Shown: piece by piece, positions 18,269 through 27,193 of the stretch | Numbering within the stretch: position 1 is the first letter of the stretch | Layout: every line of letters starts with the position of its first letter | Assembly (NCBI RefSeq): GCF_003014755.1 | Contig: NZ_PYAW01000004.1 | Span: forward strand, 62,001 to 126,000 | DNA: 64,000 nt | Source of the DNA: Chitinophaga niastensis | GTDB taxonomy: Bacteria > Bacteroidota > Bacteroidia > Chitinophagales > Chitinophagaceae | Direction of reading: 5' to 3' | Notes under the pieces: generated by a model | What the model saw: the letters and a program-made list of their open reading frames with translations, nothing else | Databases searched by the model: none | What the model was told of the DNA's origin: nothing | Position numbers and translations under genes: made by a program

Positions 18269-20407
18269 ATGGTTCCCGCTCCAAAAATAGCCGCCCGGAT
18301 TATTGCATGTTTAATATTGTTCCTCTGCAAAGTTACCGTTTACGGGAACAGCAGCCACTTATACCCGATCGTTAATGTAGAATTCCAGGTAGCCCTACCT
18401 AAGGCGCCAAAACCGCCAAAGTCGCCACAATTACCGAAGCCGCCAAAAGTAGCCATTGATACTGCTGTGAATACCAAGCTCATACAGCGTATACTGAAGG
18501 CATTCCGTTTCCGTCATAATGCACGGGTAAATGAAAAAGAGCGGGTGATCGAAATCATCAATCAAATACTGACCGATTCACTGGTCGTTACCAAGGGTGA
18601 CATCATCATGCTGAACGAAGCACTGACGAAAAGAGAGAACCAGCAATTTGATTCACTGATGTCATTATTAAATGCCATTGCTGTCAGTCACGCCACAGAA
18701 CCGGTTAAGCCGGCAACAGATTCCGGTGGCAAAAAAATAGTGCAGGAGCCGGATAAAACAGTGCCGGGCACAGATCTTAACGCATTGGTGGAAAAGATGA
18801 TACCCATCTTACGGAAAAAGGGGGAGGAAGAAGAAGCCGAAAAAATAAAAGAAGAACATATGAAGGCGATCCGCTCCCTGTATGGGCGGCCGGTCGATCA
18901 GGTAGATACCCTGCGCCTCAGTGATAGCATAGGCGCCAGGTACCAGTTACGCCTCTCCCAAAAAATAAATGTAACCGGTGTTCACCCTTACTGGATGGAA
19001 CCGGATTATACCGGGTATAATTATAACGCGCTTTCTACTTTCAGCTTCCTGGGTTACCTGGTAGATGGTAAAAGCGGTGATATACATCCGGCATTCCAGG
19101 AAAACCAGGTGAAGTCTATACCCGACGCCCTGGCAGCAGGGTGTAACCTGCAATTGCTTTTTTTTGATAAGAAAACCAGCAATATACTCGCGCTCTTAAA
19201 AAATACAGATGCCCAGGTGAATTTTGTGGATACCCTCGCACACTTGCTGCAACAACAAAAAAGTGACGGTGTAACGATCTATTTCCAAAACCTGCCCGCT
19301 CATCAGCGCCAGGATTTTACCCGCTTTATCACCTTTTTATCCGGATCTCTCAGGAGTGCAAATAAAAACTACAAGGTAAATATTGTAGTACCTGCCTACG
19401 ATAAATTTTTTAACTATGATCTGCGCGCTTTACGCCCCTATGTAGATTATTTTGTAATAGATTTTACACAGGCAACGGGCCATACGGCCGGGTCTTTATC
19501 GCCATTGGATGGAGACCCCATGCAATCCCTGTACGGAGCCGTATCGGGTTACACGCAGGGAGAGGTGCCACCGGGAAAACTTTCGTTACTGCTACCTTAT
19601 TATGGTGCGGTATGGAAAAAGGGAGTACATGGCCATCCGGATGTATTTAGCCGGTATGTGAGTTACACTGATATCCGTAAACAATATCCTTCGGATACAA
19701 TCCCTATGTTTGATGAAAGTTCTGCTACCTTTTTTATTGAAGTAAAAGATCAGTATGGAGAGGTAAAAGAAGAGATATGGTTTGATGATGGCATCAGTAT
19801 GTCCATGAAATATGATTTTGTGCTGAAAAAAGGATTGGGAGGCGTTACTATCTGGACACTGGGTGTAGACAAAGGCTATACAGATCTATGGGATGCACTG
19901 GTAGATAAATTTGTAGTGACGGACACCCTTTTCCTGGATACTGTTTCGCTGCGGCCACCCATCCCCCAGCACCTTACCCTTTTTCAAAGGATTAAACGGG
20001 AACTCAATATTTACGCTATTTTATTCCACGATCCCTGTAGCATTGACGTTTCGCAATATGAAGGGGATACTTATTTTATTTACATCGCATTTTCCTTCCT
20101 GGGACTTTCCCTCGTTAGTGGCGGTGCCTATTTTTATTTTGTAAGAGTAAATGGAGAAGGCTGGAAATACCGGAAGAAGATGCTGATCCTGCTCATCTTG
20201 CTGATCCTGCTTTTGGTGGTCAGTACCTTCATGGCCTTTTTCCTGAATAAAAAACTGGATTTCGTGGGGATCAGCAGTGTCCCCGGCCGTTGTCATAGTG
20301 TGCCACTGGTGAATGTACTGATCATCCTGGGTATAGGGTTTGTGCTGGGACTGCTGATCATGCATTTCCTGTTACAGCCTTTACTTAAAAAGGATGATAT
20401 GCCTTAA
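18269..20407 (+). CDS. membrane-anchored GH18-fold protein, catalytic residues lost
   Basis: The ATG at 18269 gives 712 aa; an in-frame TTG 18 bases earlier is possible but less likely. Order: N-terminal hydrophobic/signal segment (about 8-26), a Pro/Lys-rich stretch (about 40-60), a helical region, then a glycosidase family 18-like barrel (about 235-560), and three C-terminal transmembrane segments (about 599-625, 640-662, 677-703). The barrel is recognised from the opening VTGVHPYWM, and the end MKYDFVLKKGLGGVTIWTLG, which is the usual last strand of GH18. The active-site strand, normally DGxDxDxE, reads D333-G-V-T-I-Y-F-Q340, so the two inner Asp and the catalytic Glu are Thr, Tyr and Gln. 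It should bind, not cleave, sugar chains. It is divergent from the eCIS operon, so a role as an attachment or release factor for the particle is possible but unproven. Confidence 0.75.
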   Translation: MVPAPKIAARIIACLILFLCKVTVYGNSSHLYPIVNVEFQVALPKAPKPPKSPQLPKPPKVAIDTAVNTKLIQRILKAFRFRHNARVNEKERVIEIINQILTDSLVVTKGDIIMLNEALTKRENQQFDSLMSLLNAIAVSHATEPVKPATDSGGKKIVQEPDKTVPGTDLNALVEKMIPILRKKGEEEEAEKIKEEHMKAIRSLYGRPVDQVDTLRLSDSIGARYQLRLSQKINVTGVHPYWMEPDYTGYNYNALSTFSFLGYLVDGKSGDIHPAFQENQVKSIPDALAAGCNLQLLFFDKKTSNILALLKNTDAQVNFVDTLAHLLQQQKSDGVTIYFQNLPAHQRQDFTRFITFLSGSLRSANKNYKVNIVVPAYDKFFNYDLRALRPYVDYFVIDFTQATGHTAGSLSPLDGDPMQSLYGAVSGYTQGEVPPGKLSLLLPYYGAVWKKGVHGHPDVFSRYVSYTDIRKQYPSDTIPMFDESSATFFIEVKDQYGEVKEEIWFDDGISMSMKYDFVLKKGLGGVTIWTLGVDKGYTDLWDALVDKFVVTDTLFLDTVSLRPPIPQHLTLFQRIKRELNIYAILFHDPCSIDVSQYEGDTYFIYIAFSFLGLSLVSGGAYFYFVRVNGEGWKYRKKMLILLILLILLLVVSTFMAFFLNKKLDFVGISSVPGRCHSVPLVNVLIILGIGFVLGLLIMHFLLQPLLKKDDMP

Positions 20408-20428
20408 AATAGTGTTGCCATCAGGCAT

Positions 20429-20860
20429 TTACGGCGCCACCTGCTTTTTTAACTGTATCACCGCAGCCAGCGTAAAAAGTGCCGCGAGTAAAGTATTGCA
20501 GGCTGCAAATGGAAAGAAGTAAAAAAATTCATCTATAGACCACACAAAAAGGGCAATAGTGATAGTCACTGTCATTTTATAAGCCAGTGAGCCGCTGTTG
20601 GTGAGTGCACCCGAAATAAGCCAAAGCATTACTGCCAGCAGCAACAAAGCAATGGAGGAGGCATAGCTGAATCCTTCATAGTAATCGCCCATACTCCTGA
20701 TACTGCCCATAAAAGGAAAGCGGTGGTCGGTCATCTGACTAATGACCGCTTGTTTTACCGGATCAGTGGCTTGTTTCCACGTGCATTGCCCAATGGAATG
20801 TCCGGCCAGATGGAAGAGCATCAGACCTGCGGCGATCCGGAGTAGTAATTTTGGTTTCAT
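20429..20860 (-). CDS. small integral membrane protein, LIC_13387-like
   Basis: The 143-aa protein has an N-terminal hydrophobic helix (LLLRIAAGLMLFHLAGHSIG), then three more hydrophobic segments (around 68-88, 97-112 and 120-138), so about four transmembrane helices. The amphipathic part between helix 1 and 2 has Asp, His and Arg residues (ISQMTDHRFPFMGSIRSMGD). It resembles small Bacteroidota membrane proteins labelled LIC_13387 family, with no known function. It is convergent with the preceding GH18-like gene, 21 bases apart, and its upstream side faces a porin gene. Confidence 0.6.
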   Translation of the reverse strand: MKPKLLLRIAAGLMLFHLAGHSIGQCTWKQATDPVKQAVISQMTDHRFPFMGSIRSMGDYYEGFSYASSIALLLLAVMLWLISGALTNSGSLAYKMTVTITIALFVWSIDEFFYFFPFAACNTLLAALFTLAAVIQLKKQVAP

Positions 20861-21099
20861 TAAGCGGGAATTTGAATGTCAGGTAAGTGATAGTGTTATG
20901 GTAAGTGAAATTAACTTTTTTTAACGGGACAACAATCCGGGATAATATTAATCATCCGTAAGGTGGTTATATGGTAATGGTTTGCAGAGGAAATTCCGGG
21001 CATGATAGTGAAAAAAAGGGGAGTCATCTATTAGTGGCTGTTCCGCCACAATAGTTACAGTATCCCCCCGTTTCTTTTATAGTTTTTAAAAATTAAACT

Positions 21100-21696
21100 A
21101 TGAAAAAACGTGTACTACTATCCGTGACAATGATGCTCTTTATCTTTTCTGCAACGATAGGGCAAGGATTACATTACGGCGTGAAAGCGGACCTGAACTT
21201 ATTTAAAATTAACGGAAACGGTATTACTTCAGCGATGAATTTAGGCGGGAGATTTGGTGTTTTTGCTACCTATGATTTCACAAAAAAATGGGGGCTGCAA
21301 CCTGAATTATTGTTTTCGCAGGCCAGTGCAAAACGGGGAGATGATTTCAGCGTTTATTACGTTTATTCCAACAAACCAGATGCTAATAAAAATATTAAGC
21401 TAAGCTATATTACTATCCCGGTATTGTTGCGTTACAATATTAACCGGCTGTTTACTATCAATGCAGGACCGCAGTACAGCTTTCTTTGTTATGATAATGA
21501 GAACCTGTTGCTGAATAACAGGCCAGCTTTTAAACGCAACGATTTTGGATTGGCAGTTGGTGTAACGTTGTCTGTAGATAATTTTAATTTCTTTGGCAGA
21601 TATGTGTATGGGCTCTCGAATGTAAATAATATTGATGACCGCTACGAATGGAAAACACAACAGGCGCAGATTGGAATAGGGGTGAAGATTAAATAA
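21100..21696 (+). CDS. outer-membrane beta-barrel (porin family) protein
   Basis: The 198-aa protein starts with a typical Sec signal peptide (KKRVLLSVTMMLFIFSATIG-Q) followed by alternating beta strands of an eight-stranded barrel: HYGVKADLNLF, GRFGVFATYDFTKKWGLQPE, LSYITIPVLLRYNI, TINAGPQYSFL, DFGLAVGVTLS and a final IGIGVKIK. The last strand ends in a hydrophobic residue pattern typical of outer-membrane insertion. This is the common Bacteroidota 'porin family'/PorT-like type with unknown substrate. It is followed by a strong intrinsic terminator. Confidence 0.85.
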   Translation: MKKRVLLSVTMMLFIFSATIGQGLHYGVKADLNLFKINGNGITSAMNLGGRFGVFATYDFTKKWGLQPELLFSQASAKRGDDFSVYYVYSNKPDANKNIKLSYITIPVLLRYNINRLFTINAGPQYSFLCYDNENLLLNNRPAFKRNDFGLAVGVTLSVDNFNFFGRYVYGLSNVNNIDDRYEWKTQQAQIGIGVKIK

Positions 21697-21720
21697 CATT
21701 CATAGAGAATGGTTCTGCGG

Positions 21721-21746
21721 GGCAGTTCGCAGGAACTGCCTTTTTT
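21721..21746 (+). terminator. intrinsic terminator after the porin gene
   Basis: A perfect eight-base stem GGCAGTTC / GAACTGCC with a GCAG tetraloop (21721-21740) is followed immediately by six T (21741-21746). It lies 25 bases after the porin stop and ends 17 bases before the convergent reductase stop. Confidence 0.92.
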
Positions 21747-21762
21747 ATTGGAACATTCAGTT

Positions 21763-22359
21763 TTAGCAGATATGTAATTGGAAGTGATCATGCAGCTGAT
21801 AATTAAGTATCACAACGCCGGAACTCAATGTTTTTGTGTTAAGGAACGTCATATCCACTTTATCGCCGGCCTTTTCAAATAAAGGTTTTCCTTTTCCTAA
21901 AAGAATCGGGTGTACTAAAAGGTGATATTCATCAATCAGGTCGAGTTGATGGAGCGTTTTTACGATGCTTCCACTGCCGTATATCACCATATCCTTGCCA
22001 GGTTGTTGTTTCATGGTGTAGATTTCTTCCCGTATGTTTTCTTTTATCAGCCTTGCATTTTTCCATTCCACCGTTTCCAGGGTTCTTGAAAAAACAATTT
22101 TGGTGTAGCTGTTCATCATTTCGGCATATTCAATGTCCCGGTTGTTAGCGGCCTCATATTTAGCGAGCAAAGGCCAGTAGTTAGCCATTGCCTGGTAAGT
22201 TACCCGGCCCAGTAAAATAGTATCCATTTTTTTTAGTTGTTCATAAGCGTTCCTGGCCATTTCTTCATCCCAGCTTTTAAAATGCCAGTCCAGTGCTGCA
22301 TGTGGATCTGCCATGAAGCCATCCAGCGAAATATTCATGGATACTATTACTTTTCTCAT
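21763..22359 (-). CDS. dihydrofolate reductase family protein (RibD C-terminal domain)
   Basis: The 198-aa protein has the DHFR/RibD-C Rossmann-like pattern: MRKVIVSMNISLDGFMADP at the start (strand plus S-x-DG loop), LLGRVTYQAMANYWP (NADPH-binding and substrate region) and DMVIYGSGSIVKTLHQLDLIDEYHLLVHPILLG near the C-terminus, where G-S-G-S contacts NADPH. Such stand-alone RibD-C proteins are common in Bacteroidota, reduce unknown substrates, and are not true folate enzymes. It is divergent from a GlxA-type regulator. Confidence 0.88.
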   Translation of the reverse strand: MRKVIVSMNISLDGFMADPHAALDWHFKSWDEEMARNAYEQLKKMDTILLGRVTYQAMANYWPLLAKYEAANNRDIEYAEMMNSYTKIVFSRTLETVEWKNARLIKENIREEIYTMKQQPGKDMVIYGSGSIVKTLHQLDLIDEYHLLVHPILLGKGKPLFEKAGDKVDMTFLNTKTLSSGVVILNYQLHDHFQLHIC

Positions 22360-22720
22360 GTAGTGTAACGATAGTTTATCACGGGCGCTGCAGATTGCCT
22401 GGTGGTTGAAATAACTGCATAGTCTGTTAGGGACTACTAATAACCAGGTCAGACACTTCAGTATGCCGAATTATTTTGAGTTTTAATATTTTTGCGCTCC
22501 AGGTACAAATGTACCCCCGGCAGATAAATTTTATGGCGTGCAAATACGACTTATTAAGGGGTGGATTGCGACTTTTGCTTACCTTTAATGTATATCAAAG
22601 CCTGGTTTAAGCCTGATTAAAGGCCAGTATAAGTCAAGTTGATGGGTAGTATTCATGACGCCGTATACCGCAAATATGTCATCATTATCATCTGCCAAAA
22701 AATTAAATTCATATTTAAAG
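22360..22720. promoter_or_regulatory. divergent intergenic region with an inverted repeat
   Basis: This 361-base stretch has no supported gene. It contains a perfect inverted repeat GGTACA-AA-TGTACC at 22502-22515 and, just before it, TATTTTTG (22487-22494), which fits the -7 element of Bacteroidota promoters on the plus strand, without a clear -33 partner. The repeat could be the binding site of the GlxA-type regulator or of another dimeric repressor. Confidence 0.4.
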
Positions 22721-23701
22721 ATGAAACACGTATCTATTCTGGTGCCTAACGAGGCCGTTTTAGCAAGTATTTCAGACCCCCGCTACATGTTTACCGCGGT
22801 GAATGAGTTTTTAGAAGCGGCAGGTAAGCCTCAGATGTTCGATGTGCAAATGGTAGGTCTCACAAAAGAAGTACAGTTAAACAAAGGAGCATTTACGGTG
22901 CATGCGGATGTGTTATTGAAAGATGTAAAGAAAACAGACCTGGTGTTTGTGCCTGCATTAAGTGGTGATCTGAAGGCCGCCCTGGAAGTGAATAAGGCGT
23001 TTATTCCCTGGATTATCGAACAATACGAAAATGGGGCAGAAGTGGCCAGCCTTTGTATCGGTGCTTTTTTACTGGCATCAACCGGTTTATTAAATGGCAA
23101 GGAATGTTCAAGTCATTGGAAAACCGCTAACGAATTCAGAGAAATGTTCCCCGAAGTGAACCTGGTAGATGGCAGGATCATCACAGAAGAACATGGCCTT
23201 TATTCAAGTGGTGGCGCCAATTCTTACTGGAACCTGCTGGTATATCTTGTTGAAAAATATACCGACCGTGAAACCGCCATTATGGCTTCCAAAGTTTTCG
23301 CTGTAGAAATAGACCGCAAGAGCCAGTCGCCTTTCATTATGTTTAACGGGCAAAAAAAGCATGAAGATAAACCGATCAAGGAAGCGCAGGAATTTATTGA
23401 GAACAATGTGGCAGATAAAATATCAGTGGAAGATTTAGCGATACAATTTGCCATCGGAAGACGCCATTTTGAAAGACGCTTTAAGAAAGCCACTAACAAT
23501 ACACCGGTAGAATACATACAACGGGTGAAAGTGGAAGCTGCCAAAAAACAACTGGAAACCAGCCAGAAAAATGTGAATGAAGTGATGTATGATGTGGGTT
23601 ATGCAGACACCAAAGCATTCAGAACAGTTTTTAAAAAGATTACAGGTTTATCTCCCATTGATTACCGGAATAAATATAATAAAGAAGCGTTTGTGGCGTA
23701 A
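22721..23701 (+). CDS. GlxA family transcriptional regulator (DJ-1/PfpI plus AraC HTH)
   Basis: The N-terminal half (KHVSILVPNEAVLASI onward) is a DJ-1/PfpI-like class I glutaminase fold with the nucleophile-elbow pattern VASLCIGAFLLASTGLLNGK and a following SSHWKTA. The C-terminal 100 residues are an AraC-type double HTH (SVEDLAIQFAIGRRHFERRFKKAT and NEVMYDVGYADTKAFRTVFKKITGLSPIDYR). The combination is the GlxA/FtrA regulator type. I start at ATG 22721 (326 aa), where the domain's first beta strand begins; an upstream in-frame ATG at 22655 would add 22 polar residues. It is likely to control the esterase gene directly downstream. Confidence 0.88.
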   Translation: MKHVSILVPNEAVLASISDPRYMFTAVNEFLEAAGKPQMFDVQMVGLTKEVQLNKGAFTVHADVLLKDVKKTDLVFVPALSGDLKAALEVNKAFIPWIIEQYENGAEVASLCIGAFLLASTGLLNGKECSSHWKTANEFREMFPEVNLVDGRIITEEHGLYSSGGANSYWNLLVYLVEKYTDRETAIMASKVFAVEIDRKSQSPFIMFNGQKKHEDKPIKEAQEFIENNVADKISVEDLAIQFAIGRRHFERRFKKATNNTPVEYIQRVKVEAAKKQLETSQKNVNEVMYDVGYADTKAFRTVFKKITGLSPIDYRNKYNKEAFVA

Positions 23702-23753
23702 TACATGCAGCTGTTCAGCAATGCCAACCTTTAGCAGTCAACCAAAACAAAAT

Positions 23754-24587
23754 ATGAAAACATCCGTAATATTATCCGCGCTCCTGTTTGCAGGTAACAT
23801 GGCCATGGCGCAGCGTACCGTATCCACAGAAAAAAATGAACACAACCCCTTTGTGCTCGGCATCGTAGACAAAATTGAATCTGTTCAGCTGGCAGAAACA
23901 CGCACGCTGAATATCTATTTACCGGAAGATTATGATAAAGACACGGCTACCACTTATCCGGTTGTTTATCTTTTAGACGGATCTGCCAATGAGGATTTTG
24001 TACATATTGCCGGACTTGTTCAGTTTTTAACCACCATTAAGGTAATGCCTCCTTCCATTGTGGTTGGGATAGCAAATGTAGACAGGAAGCGGGATTTTAC
24101 ACATCCGACTACCGTTAAAAAGGATTTGAAAATTTTGCCTACATCCGGAGGATCGCAAAAGTTTATGTTATTTATAGAGAAAGATTTACAACCTTATATC
24201 CAGCAAAATTACAGGACCAATGCGCAAAAAACGATTATTGGTCAATCCCTGGGAGGCCTTTTGGCAACAGAAATATTGCTGAAGAAACCGGATCTTTTTG
24301 ATAATTATTTGATTGTGAGTCCCAGTTTGTGGTGGAACGACGAATCTCTGCTGTCAGAGGCAAAGGCGCTGTTGCAAATACATGCAAAAAAGAGTATCAG
24401 GGTGTATGTTGCCCTGGGAAACGAGGGCCTGCAAATGAAGCGGGATGTTGATAAGTTTGTCGATATACTTCAAACGGACGCCGATAAGCAAATAAAAGTA
24501 ACCTATACTACTTTCCCGGATGAAAGCCATCTGACGATATTGCATCGTAGCATTTATAAGGGTTTTGAGGTATTGTATCAGCAATAA
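23754..24587 (+). CDS. secreted alpha/beta hydrolase (putative esterase, IroE/Fes type)
   Basis: ATG at 23754 gives 277 aa with a Sec signal peptide (KTSVILSALLFAGNMAMA-Q); an open frame extends 165 bases upstream but overlaps the regulator gene. The mature part belongs to the putative esterase (PF00756-like) fold: TLNIYLPEDYDKDTATTYPVVYLLDGSAN, then the nucleophile elbow TIIGQSLGGLLATE (Ser in G-Q-S-L-G), and a late PDESHLTILHRS where Asp/His complete the triad. The family includes siderophore and acyl esterases; the substrate here is not evident. It probably forms a two-gene unit with the GlxA regulator 52 bases upstream. Confidence 0.85.
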   Translation: MKTSVILSALLFAGNMAMAQRTVSTEKNEHNPFVLGIVDKIESVQLAETRTLNIYLPEDYDKDTATTYPVVYLLDGSANEDFVHIAGLVQFLTTIKVMPPSIVVGIANVDRKRDFTHPTTVKKDLKILPTSGGSQKFMLFIEKDLQPYIQQNYRTNAQKTIIGQSLGGLLATEILLKKPDLFDNYLIVSPSLWWNDESLLSEAKALLQIHAKKSIRVYVALGNEGLQMKRDVDKFVDILQTDADKQIKVTYTTFPDESHLTILHRSIYKGFEVLYQQ

Positions 24588-24673
24588 ATGATGCATCCGG
24601 GATGAAGGTTATTACTAATTGCGCTTCTTAAATAAAATCCGTAAATTAATATCCGATAACCACTTTCCCCATC

Positions 24674-26248
24674 ATGCAGCAACCCCGTGATAAAGCTTTG
24701 CCTGCTAATGTTGCTACCAGCCACCCTGTAGCGCAGGAGGCCAATGCAACAGGTATTGCATTGCCGGCGGTAGACTCGCTGCAGCGGATGAAAGCCAATA
24801 ACACAGGGCTTCCGGATACTTTGAAAAACGGTGTAGAAGCGCTCTCCGGGTTTGCAATGAATGATGTACGGGTACATTATAACTCTGATAAACCAGCCCA
24901 GCTGCATGCATTGGCCTATGCGCAGGGTCCTGATATACATATAGGCCCGGGGCAGGAGAGACATTTGCCACATGAAGCCTGGCATGTAGTGCAGCAAAAA
25001 CAGGGAAGGGTACAGGCTACCATTCAAACAAAAAGTAATGTAAATATTAATGATGATGCAGGATTGGAAGCAGAAGCGGATGTGATGGGGGCTAAAGCCA
25101 ATACAGTTACCCAACATAAAAGCGATGGTACCATGCATATGCCATCCCCTATGCTTTATAATAATACAGTTCAGTTAGCGCTGACTACAATGGGAGGGAA
25201 GTGGACGGCCGGAAAATATGCACTTACCAGGAATCTTTTAGATGTGAACGATGTGATTGGTTACAGAGGCGTAGAAATGCAACTCGTTTTTGAACCGGGA
25301 GATAGCGTGGATGCAAAGCAGATAGTGCTGACGCAGGCAGTTAAAACACATAAAGATAACAGTCCTTATATTACGCCTAAAGAAAACTACGCAGGCAGAA
25401 CAGTAGAAGAAGGGAAGCCCGGCGCCGGTTACCGGATAGATAATGACCCTTATCACGTATCACCTGTTTATCATTCTACTGGTCTGGAAGGTGAAACCGC
25501 AAAGGAAGGAAACAGGACCCTGGCAGATACCACATTTGGCAGTACAGAGGAAGACTTGCGTTCTGGTTTTGCAGGCTATCATTATATTGCTGAAGATTCA
25601 GGAGAACTGGAAAAATGTAATGCCGGACTTGTGGATTCGCCATCAATAGAGGGCGCAAAAAAGAACTCCGGCCATACTTTTGAAACAACTGCATTAGCTA
25701 CAGAAGGTAAAGATACAGGCACCTATTACGGCAGTGTGGAATGGGGTTGGAAGACAGATAACGCAGGACAACATACATTACTTGATTTTAAAGTACTTTC
25801 CAATGGTACTCCAACTCAGAACTTCGTAGAAAGTGCCAAAGTATGGAATAAACAAAGCGTAAAATTCACCGATGCAGCACTGGAAAGTTTAAGGCAGGGA
25901 AAAATAAAGGACCCGGCCATATTTAAATCTGTTAAGCGGATGCCTCCAAAAGATGCTGTTTTCCCAACTATAAAACTACCAATACCCACTCAGCTCGACA
26001 TAACCTGGATCAAAGAAATGTACCATGAGTTTTCGGACGCACCTCATGTAATGGAGGAATATAGTAGTATGCTAATGGACGGATTTCAAGGTATGGATGC
26101 GGGAACCAAAGCCACATGTATTGCACATCTTAAAGCTGCAAAAACGGCAATACTGAAAGGTGTGAAGGATCCTGTGGAAGCCTACGAAATTAAACTCCTG
26201 GTGCAGGCAAACAAGATTAATGACTTTGTGATAGTGAATGGAAGTTAG
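24674..26248 (+). CDS. DUF4157 (eCIS core domain) protein, candidate eCIS cargo
   Basis: The 524-aa protein has an eCIS-core/DUF4157 domain at residues about 43-160: a helix with GVEALSGFAMNDVRVHYNSD, a conserved AQLHALAYAQGPDIHIGPGQ and a zinc-metallopeptidase-like H100-E-A-W-H104 followed by VVQQKQGRV. This domain is known as a frequent companion and loading tag of eCIS effectors. The C-terminal 360 residues carry no family I recognise; they include a probable globular region with SGHTFETTALATEG and TYYGSVEWGWKT. No signal peptide or membrane segment is present, as expected for a particle-loaded cargo. It lies 6.6 kb from the eCIS operon on the opposite strand and appears as a stand-alone gene. 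Confidence 0.85.
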   Translation: MQQPRDKALPANVATSHPVAQEANATGIALPAVDSLQRMKANNTGLPDTLKNGVEALSGFAMNDVRVHYNSDKPAQLHALAYAQGPDIHIGPGQERHLPHEAWHVVQQKQGRVQATIQTKSNVNINDDAGLEAEADVMGAKANTVTQHKSDGTMHMPSPMLYNNTVQLALTTMGGKWTAGKYALTRNLLDVNDVIGYRGVEMQLVFEPGDSVDAKQIVLTQAVKTHKDNSPYITPKENYAGRTVEEGKPGAGYRIDNDPYHVSPVYHSTGLEGETAKEGNRTLADTTFGSTEEDLRSGFAGYHYIAEDSGELEKCNAGLVDSPSIEGAKKNSGHTFETTALATEGKDTGTYYGSVEWGWKTDNAGQHTLLDFKVLSNGTPTQNFVESAKVWNKQSVKFTDAALESLRQGKIKDPAIFKSVKRMPPKDAVFPTIKLPIPTQLDITWIKEMYHEFSDAPHVMEEYSSMLMDGFQGMDAGTKATCIAHLKAAKTAILKGVKDPVEAYEIKLLVQANKINDFVIVNGS

Positions 26249-26293
26249 CGGACAAGCTTAAAGTCGGAGGCTTCCCGGTTCATTGCAAAATTA

Positions 26294-27070
26294 TTATCCC
26301 TTCGCTTTAAGCTGGTATATATTCCGGAAGCCCAGTAATATAGCCACTATAAAACAGGCAACAGCACTTACCAGGAGTGTGGACAAATCATCCGGATGTT
26401 TGCTGAAGTCAGTAACGAAAAACAACGTAGTGTACATGTAGGGGTAATAAATAATTTTGTCCCAGTCCATCAAAATAAGACCGGCAATCCATAATCCCAT
26501 TCCAGTTCCCAGGGGAATTGTGAAGTTGCGGAATCTTGTACTGAGCCAGTATTGAATAGCTGCCACACCTAAAATGCCGGTATATATCCTGGTGGTTTGA
26601 ATGGCCATCGTATCCCATGGGATAGCACCGGCATAAAAGGCATAACCAGGTTGAAACGAATGAATGACAAAGGCCGAAGTGAGCATAAATACATTAAAAA
26701 GCAACAGGAAGCCAATGATCAGCGCCTGGATAACCAGGAATTTAGAGAAAAATATATCCGCATATTTCCTTGGCATAGCATACACCTGTTTCCAGGTAGC
26801 GTTGCGGTATTCAATCTGTAATAGGAGGCTGGTCAGCAGGATAACAAAAAGTGGAAGAATGGCGCTGGCAGTATTTTTCCAGTTGAACCGGAGAAAAGTA
26901 AGCCATGGATCTACCTTAAATTTGGCCATCATTATATCGGGCCTTTGTAAACATATCAGGCAGTTAATAGCCGGTACAAAAGCCGCCGCCAATAATGTTA
27001 ACCATAGCGCTGCCGTTCTCTTTGTTTTCAATAATTCAGCCTGCACATTTGATAAAAAAAGTATTCCCAT
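26294..27070 (-). CDS. ABC-2 type transporter permease
   Basis: The 258-aa protein has six hydrophobic segments (starting near 20, 60, 105, 160, 185 and 230) and the typical ABC-2 opening FLSNVQAELLKTKRTAALWL. The ABC ATPase partner is not adjacent: the downstream neighbour is the convergent DUF4157 gene. It could pair with an ATPase encoded elsewhere, or be the remnant of a two-gene transporter. Start ATG at 27070 follows a palindrome at 27133-27160. Confidence 0.75.
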   Translation of the reverse strand: MGILFLSNVQAELLKTKRTAALWLTLLAAAFVPAINCLICLQRPDIMMAKFKVDPWLTFLRFNWKNTASAILPLFVILLTSLLLQIEYRNATWKQVYAMPRKYADIFFSKFLVIQALIIGFLLLFNVFMLTSAFVIHSFQPGYAFYAGAIPWDTMAIQTTRIYTGILGVAAIQYWLSTRFRNFTIPLGTGMGLWIAGLILMDWDKIIYYPYMYTTLFFVTDFSKHPDDLSTLLVSAVACFIVAILLGFRNIYQLKAKG

Positions 27071-27132
27071 GGATCATCATTTTATAATTTAACAGTAGTA
27101 ACAAAACTGTAAATAATATCCGTGGGAAAAAT

Positions 27133-27160
27133 AAAAATTCAACCAAATGGTTGAATTTTT
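27133..27160 (-). promoter_or_regulatory. 28-base inverted repeat (operator or terminator)
   Basis: A perfect 13-base inverted repeat (AAAAATTCAACCA / TGGTTGAATTTTT, two-base spacer) lies 34 bases after the stop of the PD40 gene and 63 bases before the permease start. In the minus direction it ends in a T run and could stop transcription of the upstream gene. The core CAACCAAATGGTTG is also typical of dimeric repressor operators, and the short spacer favours DNA binding over a hairpin. Confidence 0.55.
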
Positions 27161-27193
27161 ATATGAAGAGGCATTGGTTATGAGTAAGCAATA

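Noticed and set aside
24578..25138. 186-aa minus-strand frame
   Set aside because: Antisense to the DUF4157 protein, whose domain is clear; the translation is a shadow rich in Cys and Ile without a motif.
24674..26248. DUF4157 protein as an active metalloprotease because of HEAWH
   Set aside because: HExxH alone does not prove protease activity; in this family the domain is seen mainly as an eCIS-associated module. I kept it as a candidate cargo only.
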